This document shows, piece by piece, positions 1 through 8,687 of a DNA stretch of 64,000 nt (positions within the stretch are counted from its first letter, which is position 1; each line of letters starts with the position of its first letter). Source of the DNA: PFJX01 sp964466195 (GTDB lineage Bacteria; Pseudomonadota; Gammaproteobacteria; Burkholderiales; Thiobacillaceae); assembly GCA_964466195.1 (NCBI GenBank), contig CAYXMQ010000001.1, positions 186,001 through 250,000 on the forward strand, written 5' to 3'. The notes under the pieces are model-generated. The model did no database searches, was not told where the DNA came from, and saw only the letters and a program-made list of their open reading frames with translations. The position numbers were made by a program, and so were the translations under genes.

Positions 1-171
1 GATGCGCGCCAGCGTGGTCTTGCCGACGCCGCGCGTGCCGGTGAACAGGTAGGCGTGATGCAGGCGGCCCTGCGCCAACGCATTCGACAGCGCGCGCACG
101 ACATGTTCCTGGCCGACCAGTTGCGAGAAATTGCGCGGTCGCCATTTGCGGGCGAGAACCTGATGGCTCAT
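1..171 (-). CDS. dnaX: DNA polymerase III subunit gamma/tau, N-terminal part (window edge)
   Basis: The first 57 codons of DnaX, the clamp-loader ATPase of the replicative polymerase, run off the left edge of the window. The translation begins MSHQVLARKWRPRNF and reaches a Walker A loop, GTRGVGKTT, near residues 44-52, which is the hallmark start of this family. The ATG is at 171. It lies 8 bp after the stop of the PagL-like gene and downstream of the 4.5S RNA gene on the same strand, so it may be co-transcribed with them. Proximity of the SRP RNA gene to dnaX is common in proteobacteria. Confidence 0.93.
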   Translation of the reverse strand, partial: MSHQVLARKWRPRNFSQLVGQEHVVRALSNALAQGRLHHAYLFTGTRGVGKTTLARI

Positions 172-179
172 GCGGGCGG

Positions 180-734
180 TCAGTAGTTGTAGCCGAGACG
201 GATCAGATGCAGATTGATGCCGTTGTTCGGTTCCGCCAGATCGGCGTTGGACAGGTGTTGCAGGCGGTAGCCGAGTTCATAGCGATCCTTGTCGCCGAAA
301 TTCATGCCGAAACCGATGTGCTCGCCAAACTGGGCGCTGATGCCGAAGCCGCGGTCGGCATTGATGCGGGTGTTCGACAGCAAATGCACGCCGATGCCGC
401 CTTCGAGGTAGAACTTGCTGACCCCGGAGCGCAGCCGGATGACGGGCGTGAGGCCGATATCCCAGATGTTCTCCTTGCCGACGCCTTCGCCTTGCAGGGC
501 GCCCAGGCCGGCCTCCCAGAAGCCGCTGGCGATCCAGCCCTGGCCGATGCCCCAGCGTTTGTTCCAGTCCCAGCGCGCGCTGATGCGGGCGGCTTCGGTG
601 CTGTCGCTGCCGTGGCCGAGTTCGATGCCGGCGCCGCTGACTGCGTAAGAGGGGGCGCTTGCCGCCAGGCTGATCGCCAAGGCCAGAGCCAAGCGACGCG
701 GAGTCATGCGTGCGAATAGTGCAGCTTGTTTCAT
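180..734 (-). CDS. PagL-like lipid A 3-O-deacylase (acyloxyacyl hydrolase family)
   Basis: A 184-residue protein with a signal peptide (hydrophobic stretch about residues 13-31, ending ...SAPSYA) followed by an all-beta pattern with a terminal aromatic residue, as expected for an eight-stranded outer-membrane barrel. The PagL active-site signature is visible near the C-terminus: His160 and Ser162 in QHLSNA. In Pseudomonas PagL a Glu lies 14 residues after the His; here that place is Asn174 (PNNGIN), so activity is not certain. PagL removes the 3-position acyl chain from lipid A in the outer membrane. The ATG at 734 has a GAGGAG Shine-Dalgarno 7 bp upstream. The gene sits between ffs and dnaX on the same strand. 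Confidence 0.8.
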   Translation of the reverse strand: MKQAALFARMTPRRLALALAISLAASAPSYAVSGAGIELGHGSDSTEAARISARWDWNKRWGIGQGWIASGFWEAGLGALQGEGVGKENIWDIGLTPVIRLRSGVSKFYLEGGIGVHLLSNTRINADRGFGISAQFGEHIGFGMNFGDKDRYELGYRLQHLSNADLAEPNNGINLHLIRLGYNY

Positions 735-769
735 GCTGAACTCCTCGGGGGTTTGGGAATTCGGGGGAG

Positions 770-867
770 GTGGCGAGCCTGACCCCCGGCACTGGTATCG
801 ACCGCTGTGGCTGCTTCCTTCCGGACCTGACCAGGTTCACGGTGTAGCCATGCGGGGAGGCCCGCCG
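770..867 (-). ncRNA. ffs: Small bacterial SRP RNA (4.5S RNA)
   Basis: The minus strand carries the invariant SRP RNA apical core GGTCAGGTCCGGAAGGAAGC, with the GGAA tetraloop and the asymmetric loop that bind Ffh. The flanks pair into a long hairpin: the 5' arm beginning GGCGGGCCT pairs with the 3' arm near 770-790. The RNA joins Ffh to target membrane proteins to FtsY and SecYEG. The ends are set by where the helix stops pairing and may be off by several bases. Confidence 0.93.
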
Positions 868-873
868 CTGCGG

Positions 874-879
874 ATTCTA
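874..879 (-). promoter_or_regulatory. Probable -10 box of the 4.5S RNA promoter
   Basis: Reading the minus strand, TAGAAT lies 6-7 bp before the predicted 5' end of the SRP RNA, a good sigma70 -10 hexamer at the right distance. I see no convincing -35 box. The promoter sits between the aroG stop and ffs, so ffs probably starts its own transcript, which may also serve the PagL-like gene and dnaX. Confidence 0.4.
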
Positions 880-901
880 GCCTATCGCGCTTTTTGCCGC
901 C

Positions 902-1978
902 TCATTCGTCTTCCGCGGGGATGACCAGACGGCGCGCCCGGACGGCTTCGGCGAGCTCGCGCAGCAGCGGCTCGGTGGCATCCCAGCCGATGCACGCGTC
1001 GGTGACCGAGACGCCGTGCGCCAGCGGTTTGCCCGGCACCAGATCCTGCCGGCCGGGGTTGATGTTGCTTTCGATCATGACGCCGAAGATGCGCCTGTCG
1101 CCGGCGGCGATCTGTCCCGCCACGTCGTGGCCGACATCGATCTGGCGTTCGAATTTCTTGCTGGAGTTGGCGTGCGAGAAGTCGATCATCACCTGCTGGC
1201 GCAGATTGGCGCCGGCCAGATCCTTGCAGGCGGCGTTGACGCTGGCGGCGTCGTAATTCGGCGTTTTGCCGCCGCGCAGGATGATATGGCAGTCCTCGTT
1301 GCCGGCGGTCTTGAACACCGCGACATGGCCCGACTTGGTGATCGATACGAAATGATGCCGCGAGGTGGCCGCCTTGATCGCATCGACCGCCATGCGGATG
1401 CCGCCGTCGGTGCCGTTCTTGAAGCCGACCGGACACGACAGGCCGGAAGCCAGTTGCCGATGCGACTGCGATTCCGTCGTGCGCGCGCCGATGGCGCCCC
1501 AGGCGACCAGATCGGCGATGTATTGCGGCGAAATCAGGTCGAGAAACTCGGTGCCGCAAGGCAGACCCAGTTCGTTGAGGTCGAGCAGCAGCTTGCGCGC
1601 CAGACGCATGCCTTCGTTGATGTCGAAGCTCTCGTCCATGTGCGGATCGTTGATCAGCCCCTTCCAGCCCACGGTGGTGCGCGGCTTCTCGAAGTACACG
1701 CGCATGATGGTGACCAGATCAGGCTCCAGTTCCTTCGCCAGTTGTTTCAGTTTGGCGGCGTATTCCAGCGCGGCGGCGGTGTCGTGGATGGAACAGGGGC
1801 CGACCACCACCACCAGGCGGTCATCGGCGCCGCGCAGGACGTCGTGTATGCGGTTGCGGGCTTGAAACGTGGTCTTCAGCGTGGCTTCGCTCGCTTTCAG
1901 TTCACGCATGATCTGCATCGGGGCAAGCAGTTCGTCGCTTTGCTCGATACGGGTGTCGTCGGTACGGATATGGGCCAT
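902..1978 (-). CDS. aroG: 3-deoxy-7-phosphoheptulonate (DAHP) synthase, class I
   Basis: The 358-residue protein matches AroG/AroF/AroH-type DAHP synthase in length and throughout. It condenses phosphoenolpyruvate and erythrose 4-phosphate in the first step of the shikimate pathway. Visible family motifs are VVVGPCSIHD (about residues 58-67), the MRVYFEKPRTTVGWKGLINDP block, GARTTESQSHR, GFKNGTDG and DFSHANS. The ATG at 1978 (MAHIRTDDTRI) is preferred because the reading frame upstream of it is not family-like. The desaturase gene ends 26 bp upstream on the same strand, so the two may be co-transcribed. Which aromatic amino acid inhibits it cannot be read from the sequence. Confidence 0.95.
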   Translation of the reverse strand: MAHIRTDDTRIEQSDELLAPMQIMRELKASEATLKTTFQARNRIHDVLRGADDRLVVVVGPCSIHDTAAALEYAAKLKQLAKELEPDLVTIMRVYFEKPRTTVGWKGLINDPHMDESFDINEGMRLARKLLLDLNELGLPCGTEFLDLISPQYIADLVAWGAIGARTTESQSHRQLASGLSCPVGFKNGTDGGIRMAVDAIKAATSRHHFVSITKSGHVAVFKTAGNEDCHIILRGGKTPNYDAASVNAACKDLAGANLRQQVMIDFSHANSSKKFERQIDVGHDVAGQIAAGDRRIFGVMIESNINPGRQDLVPGKPLAHGVSVTDACIGWDATEPLLRELAEAVRARRLVIPAEDE

Positions 1979-2004
1979 TTCAGATCGATCCAGGTTGTTT
2001 CGGG

Positions 2005-3171
2005 TCAGGCGTAACTGCGCAGCTTCAGCGAGAACTGCGACAGCGCGGCGATGCCGCTCGATTCCGCCTTCTGGCACCAGTCTTGCAGCTGCCTGACCAG
2101 TTGTTCGCGCGAGGCGGTGGAGCGGCTCCAGACCGCGATCAGATCCTGCCGCATCTGGTACAGGGTGCGCAGTTGTTCGCTGCGTGAAAGCACGCTCTGC
2201 AGTTCGGCTTTTTCAGCCGCTTTCAGCTCGTTCTGATCCAGATTGAGCCAGCGCCGCACTTCACGCATTTCCGGCAGCGAGCCGCGCAGTTTTTCCAGCT
2301 CCTGCCCCGACACCTTGCGCATGATGCGCGAATAGCGGGTCAACACGTCGTAGCGGTGGGTGATGATCGCGTGCAGCAGGTCGGTATCGCAGAAGTGCTT
2401 GATTTCGCCCCAGCGCACCCGCGGCGCGACTTTCTTGACGCTGGCCAGGCCGAGCAATTCCAACGTGCGGATATAGGCCCAGCCGATATCGAATTCGTAC
2501 CAGCGGTTGGACAGCTTGGCCGAGCTGCCATAGGCGTGGTGGTTGTTATGCAACTCTTCGCCGCCGATCAGGATGCCCCAGGGCACGATGTTGGTGCTGG
2601 CGTCCTCGCAGGCGAAGTTGCGGTAGCCCCAGTAATGGCCGATGCCGTTGATCACGCCGGCGGCGAAGAAGGGAATCCACAGCATCTGCACCGCCCAGAT
2701 GGTCAGGCCGATGGGGCCGAACAAGACCAGCTGTATCGCCAGCAGCATGAAGATGCCGCCCAGGGTGTACGGCGTGTAGACATGGTTTTCAAGCCAGTCA
2801 TCCGGCGTGCCGTGGCCGTAGCGATCCAGCGTGGCTTGCACTTTCGCCTCGGCGCGATACAGCTCGGCGCCTTCGAACAGGACCTTTTTGATGCCGACCA
2901 TTTGCGGGCTGTGCGGGTCTTCCGGCGTCTCGCATTTGGCGTGGTGTTTGCGGTGTATGGAGACCCAGGCCTTGGTCACGGTGGCCGTGGTGAACCATAG
3001 CCAGAAGCGGAAGAAATGGCTGACGATCGGGTGCAGATCCAGCGCGCGGTGCGCTTGCGCGCGGTGCAGGTAGATGGTGACGCTGGCTATGGTGATGTGG
3101 GTCAGCGTCAGCGTGACCAGCACATAACCCCACCAGGGCAGCTCGATCAAGCCATTCAGGTAATCAGTCAT
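2005..3171 (-). CDS. Acyl-CoA/acyl-lipid delta-9-type fatty acid desaturase
   Basis: A 388-residue membrane desaturase with all three histidine boxes of the stearoyl-CoA desaturase class: HRAQAH (residues 36-41), HRKHH (73-77) and HNNHH (about 210), which hold the di-iron site. Hydrophobic segments flank the boxes, as expected for an integral inner-membrane enzyme that puts a double bond into saturated acyl chains. The region beyond about residue 270 is charged and helical, a C-terminal extension over the catalytic core. ATG at 3171 is followed by MTDYLNGLIELPWWG. The gene lies directly upstream of aroG; the link looks transcriptional rather than metabolic. Regiospecificity is inferred from family only. 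Confidence 0.88.
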   Translation of the reverse strand: MTDYLNGLIELPWWGYVLVTLTLTHITIASVTIYLHRAQAHRALDLHPIVSHFFRFWLWFTTATVTKAWVSIHRKHHAKCETPEDPHSPQMVGIKKVLFEGAELYRAEAKVQATLDRYGHGTPDDWLENHVYTPYTLGGIFMLLAIQLVLFGPIGLTIWAVQMLWIPFFAAGVINGIGHYWGYRNFACEDASTNIVPWGILIGGEELHNNHHAYGSSAKLSNRWYEFDIGWAYIRTLELLGLASVKKVAPRVRWGEIKHFCDTDLLHAIITHRYDVLTRYSRIMRKVSGQELEKLRGSLPEMREVRRWLNLDQNELKAAEKAELQSVLSRSEQLRTLYQMRQDLIAVWSRSTASREQLVRQLQDWCQKAESSGIAALSQFSLKLRSYA

Positions 3172-3292
3172 TTTTGTCTCGAAACAGGACAGCAAAATCG
3201 TATTCTAACTTTCATGGCCGTCGGCCGCCCATGAATGATGCAAGCCGGCGCGACAACGGCGGCTGTGATGTGCAAGCGTTGTTGGGGTTCGG

Positions 3293-4567
3293 TTAACTCG
3301 CCGCCATCGCCTGGTGAATGACTCGCTGCGGGAACGGGATTTCAACCCCTTCGCGCTTGAAGGCCGCCCAGATTTGCCAATTCAGATCGGAGCGCAGGTT
3401 GTTTTCGCCTTCCTCCGGATCGGCGATCCACAGCACCAGCTCCAGGTCGATGCCGTTCTCGCCGAAGTTTTTCAGGCGCACCTGCGCCGCCGGCGTGTCG
3501 AGCACCCGCTCGTGCTGCGCGGCGATTTCCAGCAGCAGCGTGCGCACCCGGACCAGGTCGCTGCTGTAGGCCACCTGGATCGGCAGCAGTATCTGGTTGT
3601 CCTTGTCGGTCAGGCTGCGGTTGACCACCGGCGAGGTGATCATGATCTCGTTCGGAATGATGCTTTCGCTGCCGTCGAGACTGCGTATCACGGTGTAACG
3701 CGTGGCGATTTCCTTGATCACGCCGATGTGTTGATTGACTTCGACCATGTCGCCGATGCGTACCGACTGATCCAGCAGCAAGGTGAAGCCGGACACGTAA
3801 TTGGCGGCGATTTTCTGCAGACCGAGGCCGAGGCCGACGCCGAGCGCGCCGCCGAACACCGACAGCACGGTGATGTCGATGCCGACCAGCGGCAACGTGA
3901 CCAGCACCGCCAGCACCAGCAGCACCGAGCGCGCCAGCTTGGTCAGCGCCAGGCGCATGTTGCCGGTCAGCGGCATCGAGCCGATCAGCCGGTTTTCCAT
4001 GACCTGCGCCAGCCACAATGCCAGCATCAGCGTGGCGGCCAGTGACAGCAGGCCGGTCAGCAGCGTGTAGAGCGACAGATGCTGTTTGCCGGCATTGAAG
4101 CCGACGGCATCGAGCGCCTTGACCACGTCGTCGAGATAACCGGTCAGATACAGCGCGAATACGCCCCAGATTAGCCAGGACAGCAGACGCTCGACGGTGA
4201 GCAGGGTGGGGGTGCGCTTGAACACGCGGCGCAAGACGTAGAAACAACTCTGGATGCCGAGGAAGGACAGCAGCAGCGGTACGGCCAGGTTGAACAGGTG
4301 CACGCTCTGCCAGGGCGACAGCAAGGCGCGGCTGATCAACACCAGCAGCAGCATGGCCGCGGGCAGGATCAGGCGATTCCAGTCGTTATCGGTCAGCCGT
4401 TCATGCCGGCCTTGCACGCCGGCCAGGCGCAGGCGCAGCCGGCGCAGGCCCATCCAGGCGGCGAAGACGATGCCGGCCAGCGCGGTCAGCTCGATCAGCA
4501 TGGCGGTATTGCCCAGGTAAGTGCTAAGCGGTGCGATCAGGTTGTCGAAATGTTCAGATTTGTTCAT
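3293..4567 (-). CDS. MscS-family mechanosensitive channel
   Basis: A 424-residue inner-membrane protein with several N-terminal transmembrane segments followed by the conserved MscS core: the pore helix FGGALGVGLGLGLQKIAANYVSG, the beta domain (GDMVEVNQHIGVIKEI), the IPNE motif and the alpha/beta C-terminal domain ending EIPFPQRVIHQ. MscS channels open under membrane tension and release solutes on hypo-osmotic shock. The same architecture recurs at 13225-14529, and a shorter broken relative lies at 11127-12074. It is the last gene of a minus-strand run with the phospholipase D-like gene (18 bp gap) and the RNA methyltransferase. Confidence 0.9.
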   Translation of the reverse strand: MNKSEHFDNLIAPLSTYLGNTAMLIELTALAGIVFAAWMGLRRLRLRLAGVQGRHERLTDNDWNRLILPAAMLLLVLISRALLSPWQSVHLFNLAVPLLLSFLGIQSCFYVLRRVFKRTPTLLTVERLLSWLIWGVFALYLTGYLDDVVKALDAVGFNAGKQHLSLYTLLTGLLSLAATLMLALWLAQVMENRLIGSMPLTGNMRLALTKLARSVLLVLAVLVTLPLVGIDITVLSVFGGALGVGLGLGLQKIAANYVSGFTLLLDQSVRIGDMVEVNQHIGVIKEIATRYTVIRSLDGSESIIPNEIMITSPVVNRSLTDKDNQILLPIQVAYSSDLVRVRTLLLEIAAQHERVLDTPAAQVRLKNFGENGIDLELVLWIADPEEGENNLRSDLNWQIWAAFKREGVEIPFPQRVIHQAMAAS

Positions 4568-4585
4568 GGCGAGTCGGGGGCAGCG

Positions 4586-5146
4586 CTATCTACGTAATGG
4601 CAGAGAGTGGATTCGGTGTCGGCGCCAGTTCGCGGCATAGGCTTCGGCCAGCGTCGTATTGCCGCGCAGGATGAGCAGGTTTTCCGCGTTGCGGTGTTGC
4701 GCCGCGTGGGTGAAGTTGAACGAGCCGGTGATCACCGCCGCGTCGGCGCTGCCGTTGTCGATGACCATCACCTTGTTGTGCGCGGCGGCATGTTCGCCGT
4801 CGAGCCATACCGGCACCCCTTGCTCCGCCAGCCATGCGATCAGGCTGGTGGCGACGGTTTCCATCTGGCGCGGGTCGGCGACCACCTGCACGTCGATGCC
4901 GCGGCGTTTCGCTTCGACCAGCGCCTGCGCGATGTCCTTGTGGGTGAAGCTGTAGATCTGCACCAGCACCTGCCGCTTGGCCTTGCCTATCGTCTCCACG
5001 ATCAAGCCGGCGGCATCGTCGCCCGGCGTGAATGCGAGCTGCAGCGTGCCGCGTGCGCTCATTTGCAGCGCGTCGCCGGCATGCGCCGAGGTGATGAGGG
5101 CCGCGGCCGCGGCCAGCCACGCCGCGAGCAGTAGGCTTCGCCGCAT
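4586..5146 (-). CDS. Phospholipase D-like nuclease/hydrolase with one HKD motif, exported
   Basis: A 186-residue protein with a signal peptide (LLLAAWLAAAAALITSAHA) and a single PLD-like domain. The HKD motif is visible as HNKVMVID (His-x-Lys-x4-Asp) followed by GSFNFT. Single-HKD proteins of this size resemble the Nuc/PLDc_2 group, which dimerise to build one active site and act on nucleic acids or phosphodiesters in the periplasm. The ATG at 5146 is chosen because it opens directly onto the signal peptide; the reading frame upstream is compositional noise overlapping the methyltransferase gene. It is 7 bp downstream of the methyltransferase stop. The substrate cannot be read from the sequence. 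Confidence 0.85.
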   Translation of the reverse strand: MRRSLLLAAWLAAAAALITSAHAGDALQMSARGTLQLAFTPGDDAAGLIVETIGKAKRQVLVQIYSFTHKDIAQALVEAKRRGIDVQVVADPRQMETVATSLIAWLAEQGVPVWLDGEHAAAHNKVMVIDNGSADAAVITGSFNFTHAAQHRNAENLLILRGNTTLAEAYAANWRRHRIHSLPLRR

Positions 5147-5153
5147 GACGGCT

Positions 5154-6572
5154 TCAGGCCGATTTTTCCAGTACCGCGGCGAAGAAGCCGTCAGTGCCGT
5201 GCTTTGCGGTGTCGAGGCGCAGGCAGCCGAGCACGCTGGTGTCCGCGCTATCGCCCGACTCCAGCGTGATGTGCTGCGCCGCCAGCACGTCGCCGGCCGG
5301 CAACAGCCGGAACTCGGGATGCGCACCGAGGAAGGCCGCCACGATGTTTTCGTTCTCCTCGACCAGCAGGCTGCAGGTGGCGTAAACCAGGCGGCCGCCG
5401 GGTTTCACCAGGCGCGCCGCGGCGGCCAGGATAGCGGCCTGCTTCTGGGTCAGCTCGGCGACCGATTGCGGCGTCTGCCGCCATTTCAGGTCGGGATTGC
5501 GGCGCAAGGTGCCCAGCCCGGAACAGGGCGCATCGACCAGCACGCGATCGAACTTGCCGGCCAGGCGTTTGACCTTGGCATCGCGTTCATGCGCGATCAG
5601 CAGCGCCTGCACATTCTGCAGGCCGGAGCGGACCAGGCGCGGTTTCATGCGGGACAGGCGTTTTTCCGACGTGTCGAACGCATAGAGGCGGCCGCTGCCG
5701 TGCATCAACGCACCCAGCAGCAAGGTCTTGCCGCCGGCGCCGGCGCAAAAATCGCACACCATTTCGCCGCGCTTCGGCGCCAGCATCAGGCCGAGCAGCT
5801 GGCTGCCTTCGTCCTGCACTTCCACGCTGCCGTCGAGAAAAAGCGGATGTTTTTGCAATGCCGGCTTGCCTTGCAGGCGCATGCCCAGCGGCGACAGCGG
5901 CGTTGCAACGGCGACCACGCCTTCGCGGTTGAACTGCACCAGCACTTCGTCGCGCTTCGCCTTCAGCGGATTCACGCGCAGATCGAGCGGCGCGGCGCTG
6001 TTCAGGCTGTCCATCAAAACCGGCAGGTGGGCGCCATATTGAGCGGCCAGGCGCTCATGCAGCCAGTCGGGCAGATCCAGGCGCACGGCTTCGCTCTGCT
6101 CCTCCAGCTTGGCGCCCTTCAAGCCGCGCAGCCATTCCAGCTCGGCCTTGTCGACCAGCGCCTCGAATTCGCGCATGTTGCGGCCGCCATGCCGCGCCAG
6201 CCAGGCCAACAGCAGGCGGCGCGGCGTCGCACCGGCCAGCGGCGCGCCGCCGGCGCTGGACGGCAATGCCGCCAGCGCTTGCAGACTGCGCAGACGGCGA
6301 AGCACGCCGTACACCGCCTCGGCGATGAAGGAACGATCGCGCGCGCCGAAGTTGGGATAGTTGCGGAAGAAGGCGGAAAGCTGTGCATCCGCCGGCCGTT
6401 CCAGTTCCAGCAGCAGGCCCAGCGCCTCGATGGCAGGCGCGAGATCGAGGCCGGCAATCGCCGCGCCTTCCGGCTTGCTGGACTTGCCGGCTCGGCTCGC
6501 GGAGCCGCTGGTCTTGGCGCCCGGGCGTAAGGTGTTTCTGGGTTTATGGAGTCTGGGGTTCTGCGACGTCAT
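5154..6572 (-). CDS. RsmB/NOP-family RNA (cytosine-5) methyltransferase
   Basis: A 472-residue protein with an N-terminal helical region (about residues 30-160) and a class I SAM-dependent methyltransferase domain: SAM-binding VCDFCAGAGGKT, the catalytic DAPCSGLGT with the PCS cysteine, and YATCSLLVEENE with the second (TCS) cysteine. This is the double-cysteine signature of rRNA/tRNA m5C methyltransferases such as RsmB. The first 20 residues after MTSQNPRLHK are basic. The ATG at 6572 is preferred to an in-frame start 138 bp upstream, whose extra residues look non-homologous. It heads a minus-strand run with the PLD-like and MscS genes. The target cytosine is not known from sequence alone. 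Confidence 0.9.
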   Translation of the reverse strand: MTSQNPRLHKPRNTLRPGAKTSGSASRAGKSSKPEGAAIAGLDLAPAIEALGLLLELERPADAQLSAFFRNYPNFGARDRSFIAEAVYGVLRRLRSLQALAALPSSAGGAPLAGATPRRLLLAWLARHGGRNMREFEALVDKAELEWLRGLKGAKLEEQSEAVRLDLPDWLHERLAAQYGAHLPVLMDSLNSAAPLDLRVNPLKAKRDEVLVQFNREGVVAVATPLSPLGMRLQGKPALQKHPLFLDGSVEVQDEGSQLLGLMLAPKRGEMVCDFCAGAGGKTLLLGALMHGSGRLYAFDTSEKRLSRMKPRLVRSGLQNVQALLIAHERDAKVKRLAGKFDRVLVDAPCSGLGTLRRNPDLKWRQTPQSVAELTQKQAAILAAAARLVKPGGRLVYATCSLLVEENENIVAAFLGAHPEFRLLPAGDVLAAQHITLESGDSADTSVLGCLRLDTAKHGTDGFFAAVLEKSA

Positions 6573-6897
6573 GACGTGTTCCGAGTGAAGGCGAGCGGCG
6601 AAAAAAAGGGCGGGCCAGCGCCGAACGCGGGCGTCCGGCGGAATGAACCGCGCAGCAATGCCGAATGATAGGGAATCCCTGCACTTAAAGCGCAGCAAAC
6701 TAGGCCGCATCGTATCGAGCGGGGCTGTCGCTGCAGGGCGATGCAGGATACGCGGCTAGGGCTAACGCGACGTCTGCGCGGATAATTCAGCGCTGGATTA
6801 TGCGCTGACGCCGCGACGTCCGATTGTGCCGCATCCAGTCGAGAAACGGAGCGCGCGCGCGGCATGTCCATGGATCAGCTCCTGCAGGAGACGCATT
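6573..6897. other. Intergenic region between divergent genes
   Basis: About 325 bp without a supportable gene, separating the minus-strand methyltransferase from the plus-strand transporter/sucrose genes, so it must carry promoters in both directions. It contains an inverted repeat, TCAGCGC-N8-GCGCTGA (6787-6808), a possible operator. Next to the plus-strand gene is a perfect palindrome, CTCCTGCAGGAG (6879-6890), that includes the Shine-Dalgarno sequence and could mask it. No convincing -35/-10 pair was found. Confidence 0.4.
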
Positions 6898-8201
6898 TTG
6901 ACCGCCGAACAATGGCTCATCCTGGCAATTCTGGCTGCCACCGTGGCGATGTTTCTATGGGGGCGTTGGCGGCATGACATGGTGGCGGCAGGCGCCTTGT
7001 TGGCTTGCGTTTTCGCCGGCCTGGTGCCCTATGCCGACGCCTTCGCGGGGTTTGCGCACCCGGCTGTCGTCACCGTGGCCTGCGTGCTGGTGCTCAGCCA
7101 TGCGCTGCAAACCTCCGGCGCCGTCGATGCGCTGACGCGCCGAGTGCTGCCGGCCCAGGCTGGGCCGACGCTGACCATTTTTGCGCTGACGGCGCTGGCG
7201 GCGCTGCTTTCCGACTTCATGAACAACGTCGGTGCGCTGGCGCTGCTGATGCCGGTGGCCATGCAGATCGCGCGCGTCTGGACATGCCGCCCGGCAAGGT
7301 GCTGATGCCGCTGGCCTTCGGTTCCATTCTCGGCGGCACCACCACGCTGATCGGCACGCCGCCCAACCTGATCGTCTCCGGCTTTCGCGTCGAAGCCGGC
7401 CTGGGCGGTTTCGGCATGTTCGACTTCACGCCGGTGGGGCTGGCGCTGACATTGTTGGGCCTCGCCTTCATCGGCCTGGTCGGCTGGCGTCTGGTGCCGT
7501 CGCGCCAGCAGATCGGTGCTGGCGGTTTTGATACCGCCGCCTATCTGACCGAGGCGCGCGTCACCGAAGATAGCCAGGCCGGGGGCATGAAACTGCGCGA
7601 AATCGAGGCGGCGCTGGAGGAGGCGGGCGCGCAGATCGTCGGCCTGGTTCGCAACGACGTGCGCGTATCGGCGCCGAACACCGGCCTCCGCGTGCAAGCC
7701 GGCAACATCCTGATCATCCAGGCCGAAGCGGAAACGCTGGTCAACACGCTGTCCAGTCTCGGTCTGGTGCTGGATGAGACCCAGCACAAGGCGGAAAAGA
7801 ATACGGCCGAAGATGAAGCAGAGAGTAAGGACGAGATAGAAGCCGACTTGGCGGCGGACGCGATGCCGCCGGAAACGGAGGCGAAAACGGTCCCGCAAGA
7901 CGAGATCGCTCTCGGTGAATTGGCGATTCTGCCGGCTTCCGGTCTGGTGGGCCGCACGCCCAGCGACATCCGATTGCGTAACCGTTACGGCCTCAACCTG
8001 CTCGCCGTGTCACGCCAAGGCCGCCGCACCGTGGCCCGACTGCGCGCCTATCCGTTGCAGGCGGGTGACGTGCTGTTGATGCAGGGCGCGCCGGAAGCGA
8101 TCGCCGAATTCGCCAGCGCCGCCGGTTGCGTGCCGCTGGCTGAACGCGCGCTGTATATCCCGGACCGGCGCAAAGCCATCACGGCCAGCGCGATCATGGC
8201 G
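6898..8201 (+). pseudogene. SLC13/citrate-type anion permease with RCK-like TrkA-C domains: frameshifted and truncated
   Basis: Begins at TTG 6898 behind a GGAG Shine-Dalgarno (MTAEQWLILAILAA). The first permease half shows the SLC13 signature (LLSDFMNNVGALALLMPVA) up to about 7270. A one-base loss in the GCGCGCG stretch near 7270-7277 then throws the reading frame off; the family sequence resumes at once in another frame (DMPPGKVLMPLAFGSILGGTTTLIGTPPNL). Two TrkA-C-like domains follow (about 7590-7760 and 7900-8130) with an unusual acidic linker between them. The protein breaks off just after PDRRKAITASAIMA, where the second permease half should begin, and runs in frame into sucrose-phosphate synthase sequence. 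The transporter cannot be functional as read. Confidence 0.8.
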
Positions 8202-8687
8202 CCGGCGGCGGTGCGCGCCATCCTGGACGAACTGCCGGGCCTGAAGCGGCAGGGCAAAGAAGAGCAGGGCCGCTTCAAGATCAGCTATTACATCGACCCG
8301 CAGGTGGCCCCGTCGCTGGAAGAGATCAACCGCCTGCTGCACCAGGGCGACCAGACCGTGAATGTCACCCTGTCGTTCGGCCAGTTCCTCGATGTGCTGC
8401 CGATTCGCGCCTCCAAGGGCTTCGCCGTGCGCTGGTTCGCGGATCAGTGGGGAGTGCCGCTGGAACATATCCTGGCCGCGGGCGGTTCCGGTTCCGACGA
8501 GGACATGATGCGCGGCAATACTCTGGCGGTCGTGGTGGCCAACCGCCACAACGATGAACTGCGCAGGCTGGCCGAGGTGGAGCGCATCTATTTCGCCCAG
8601 GCCGACTATGCCCGCGGCATTCTGGAGGCGATCGAGTACTACGATTTCTACCGCACCTGCCAGGTGCCGCAGCGGGAGATGTGCTGA
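8202..8687 (+). pseudogene. C-terminal remnant of sucrose-phosphate synthase (HAD-like domain)
   Basis: From about PAAVRAILDELPGL onward the reading frame matches the last 160 residues of bacterial sucrose-phosphate synthase: FKISYYIDP, VNVTLSFGQFLDVLPIRASKG, then a HAD motif region and IYFAQADYARGILEAIEYYDF. All glycosyltransferase (GT-B) sequence that would make sucrose 6-phosphate is missing. The HAD metal motif that normally reads GDSGND is GGSGSD here, losing an Asp and an Asn. The remnant is joined in frame to the cut transporter near 8199-8210, consistent with one deletion of roughly 2 kb (estimated from usual family sizes). Its stop immediately precedes the sucrose phosphatase ATG. 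Confidence 0.8.

Noticed and set aside
207..719. Long plus-strand open frames antisense to real genes (here and across most of the window)
   Set aside because: High GC content keeps opposite and shifted frames open; they lack start signals, domains and sensible composition, and lie over well-supported genes.
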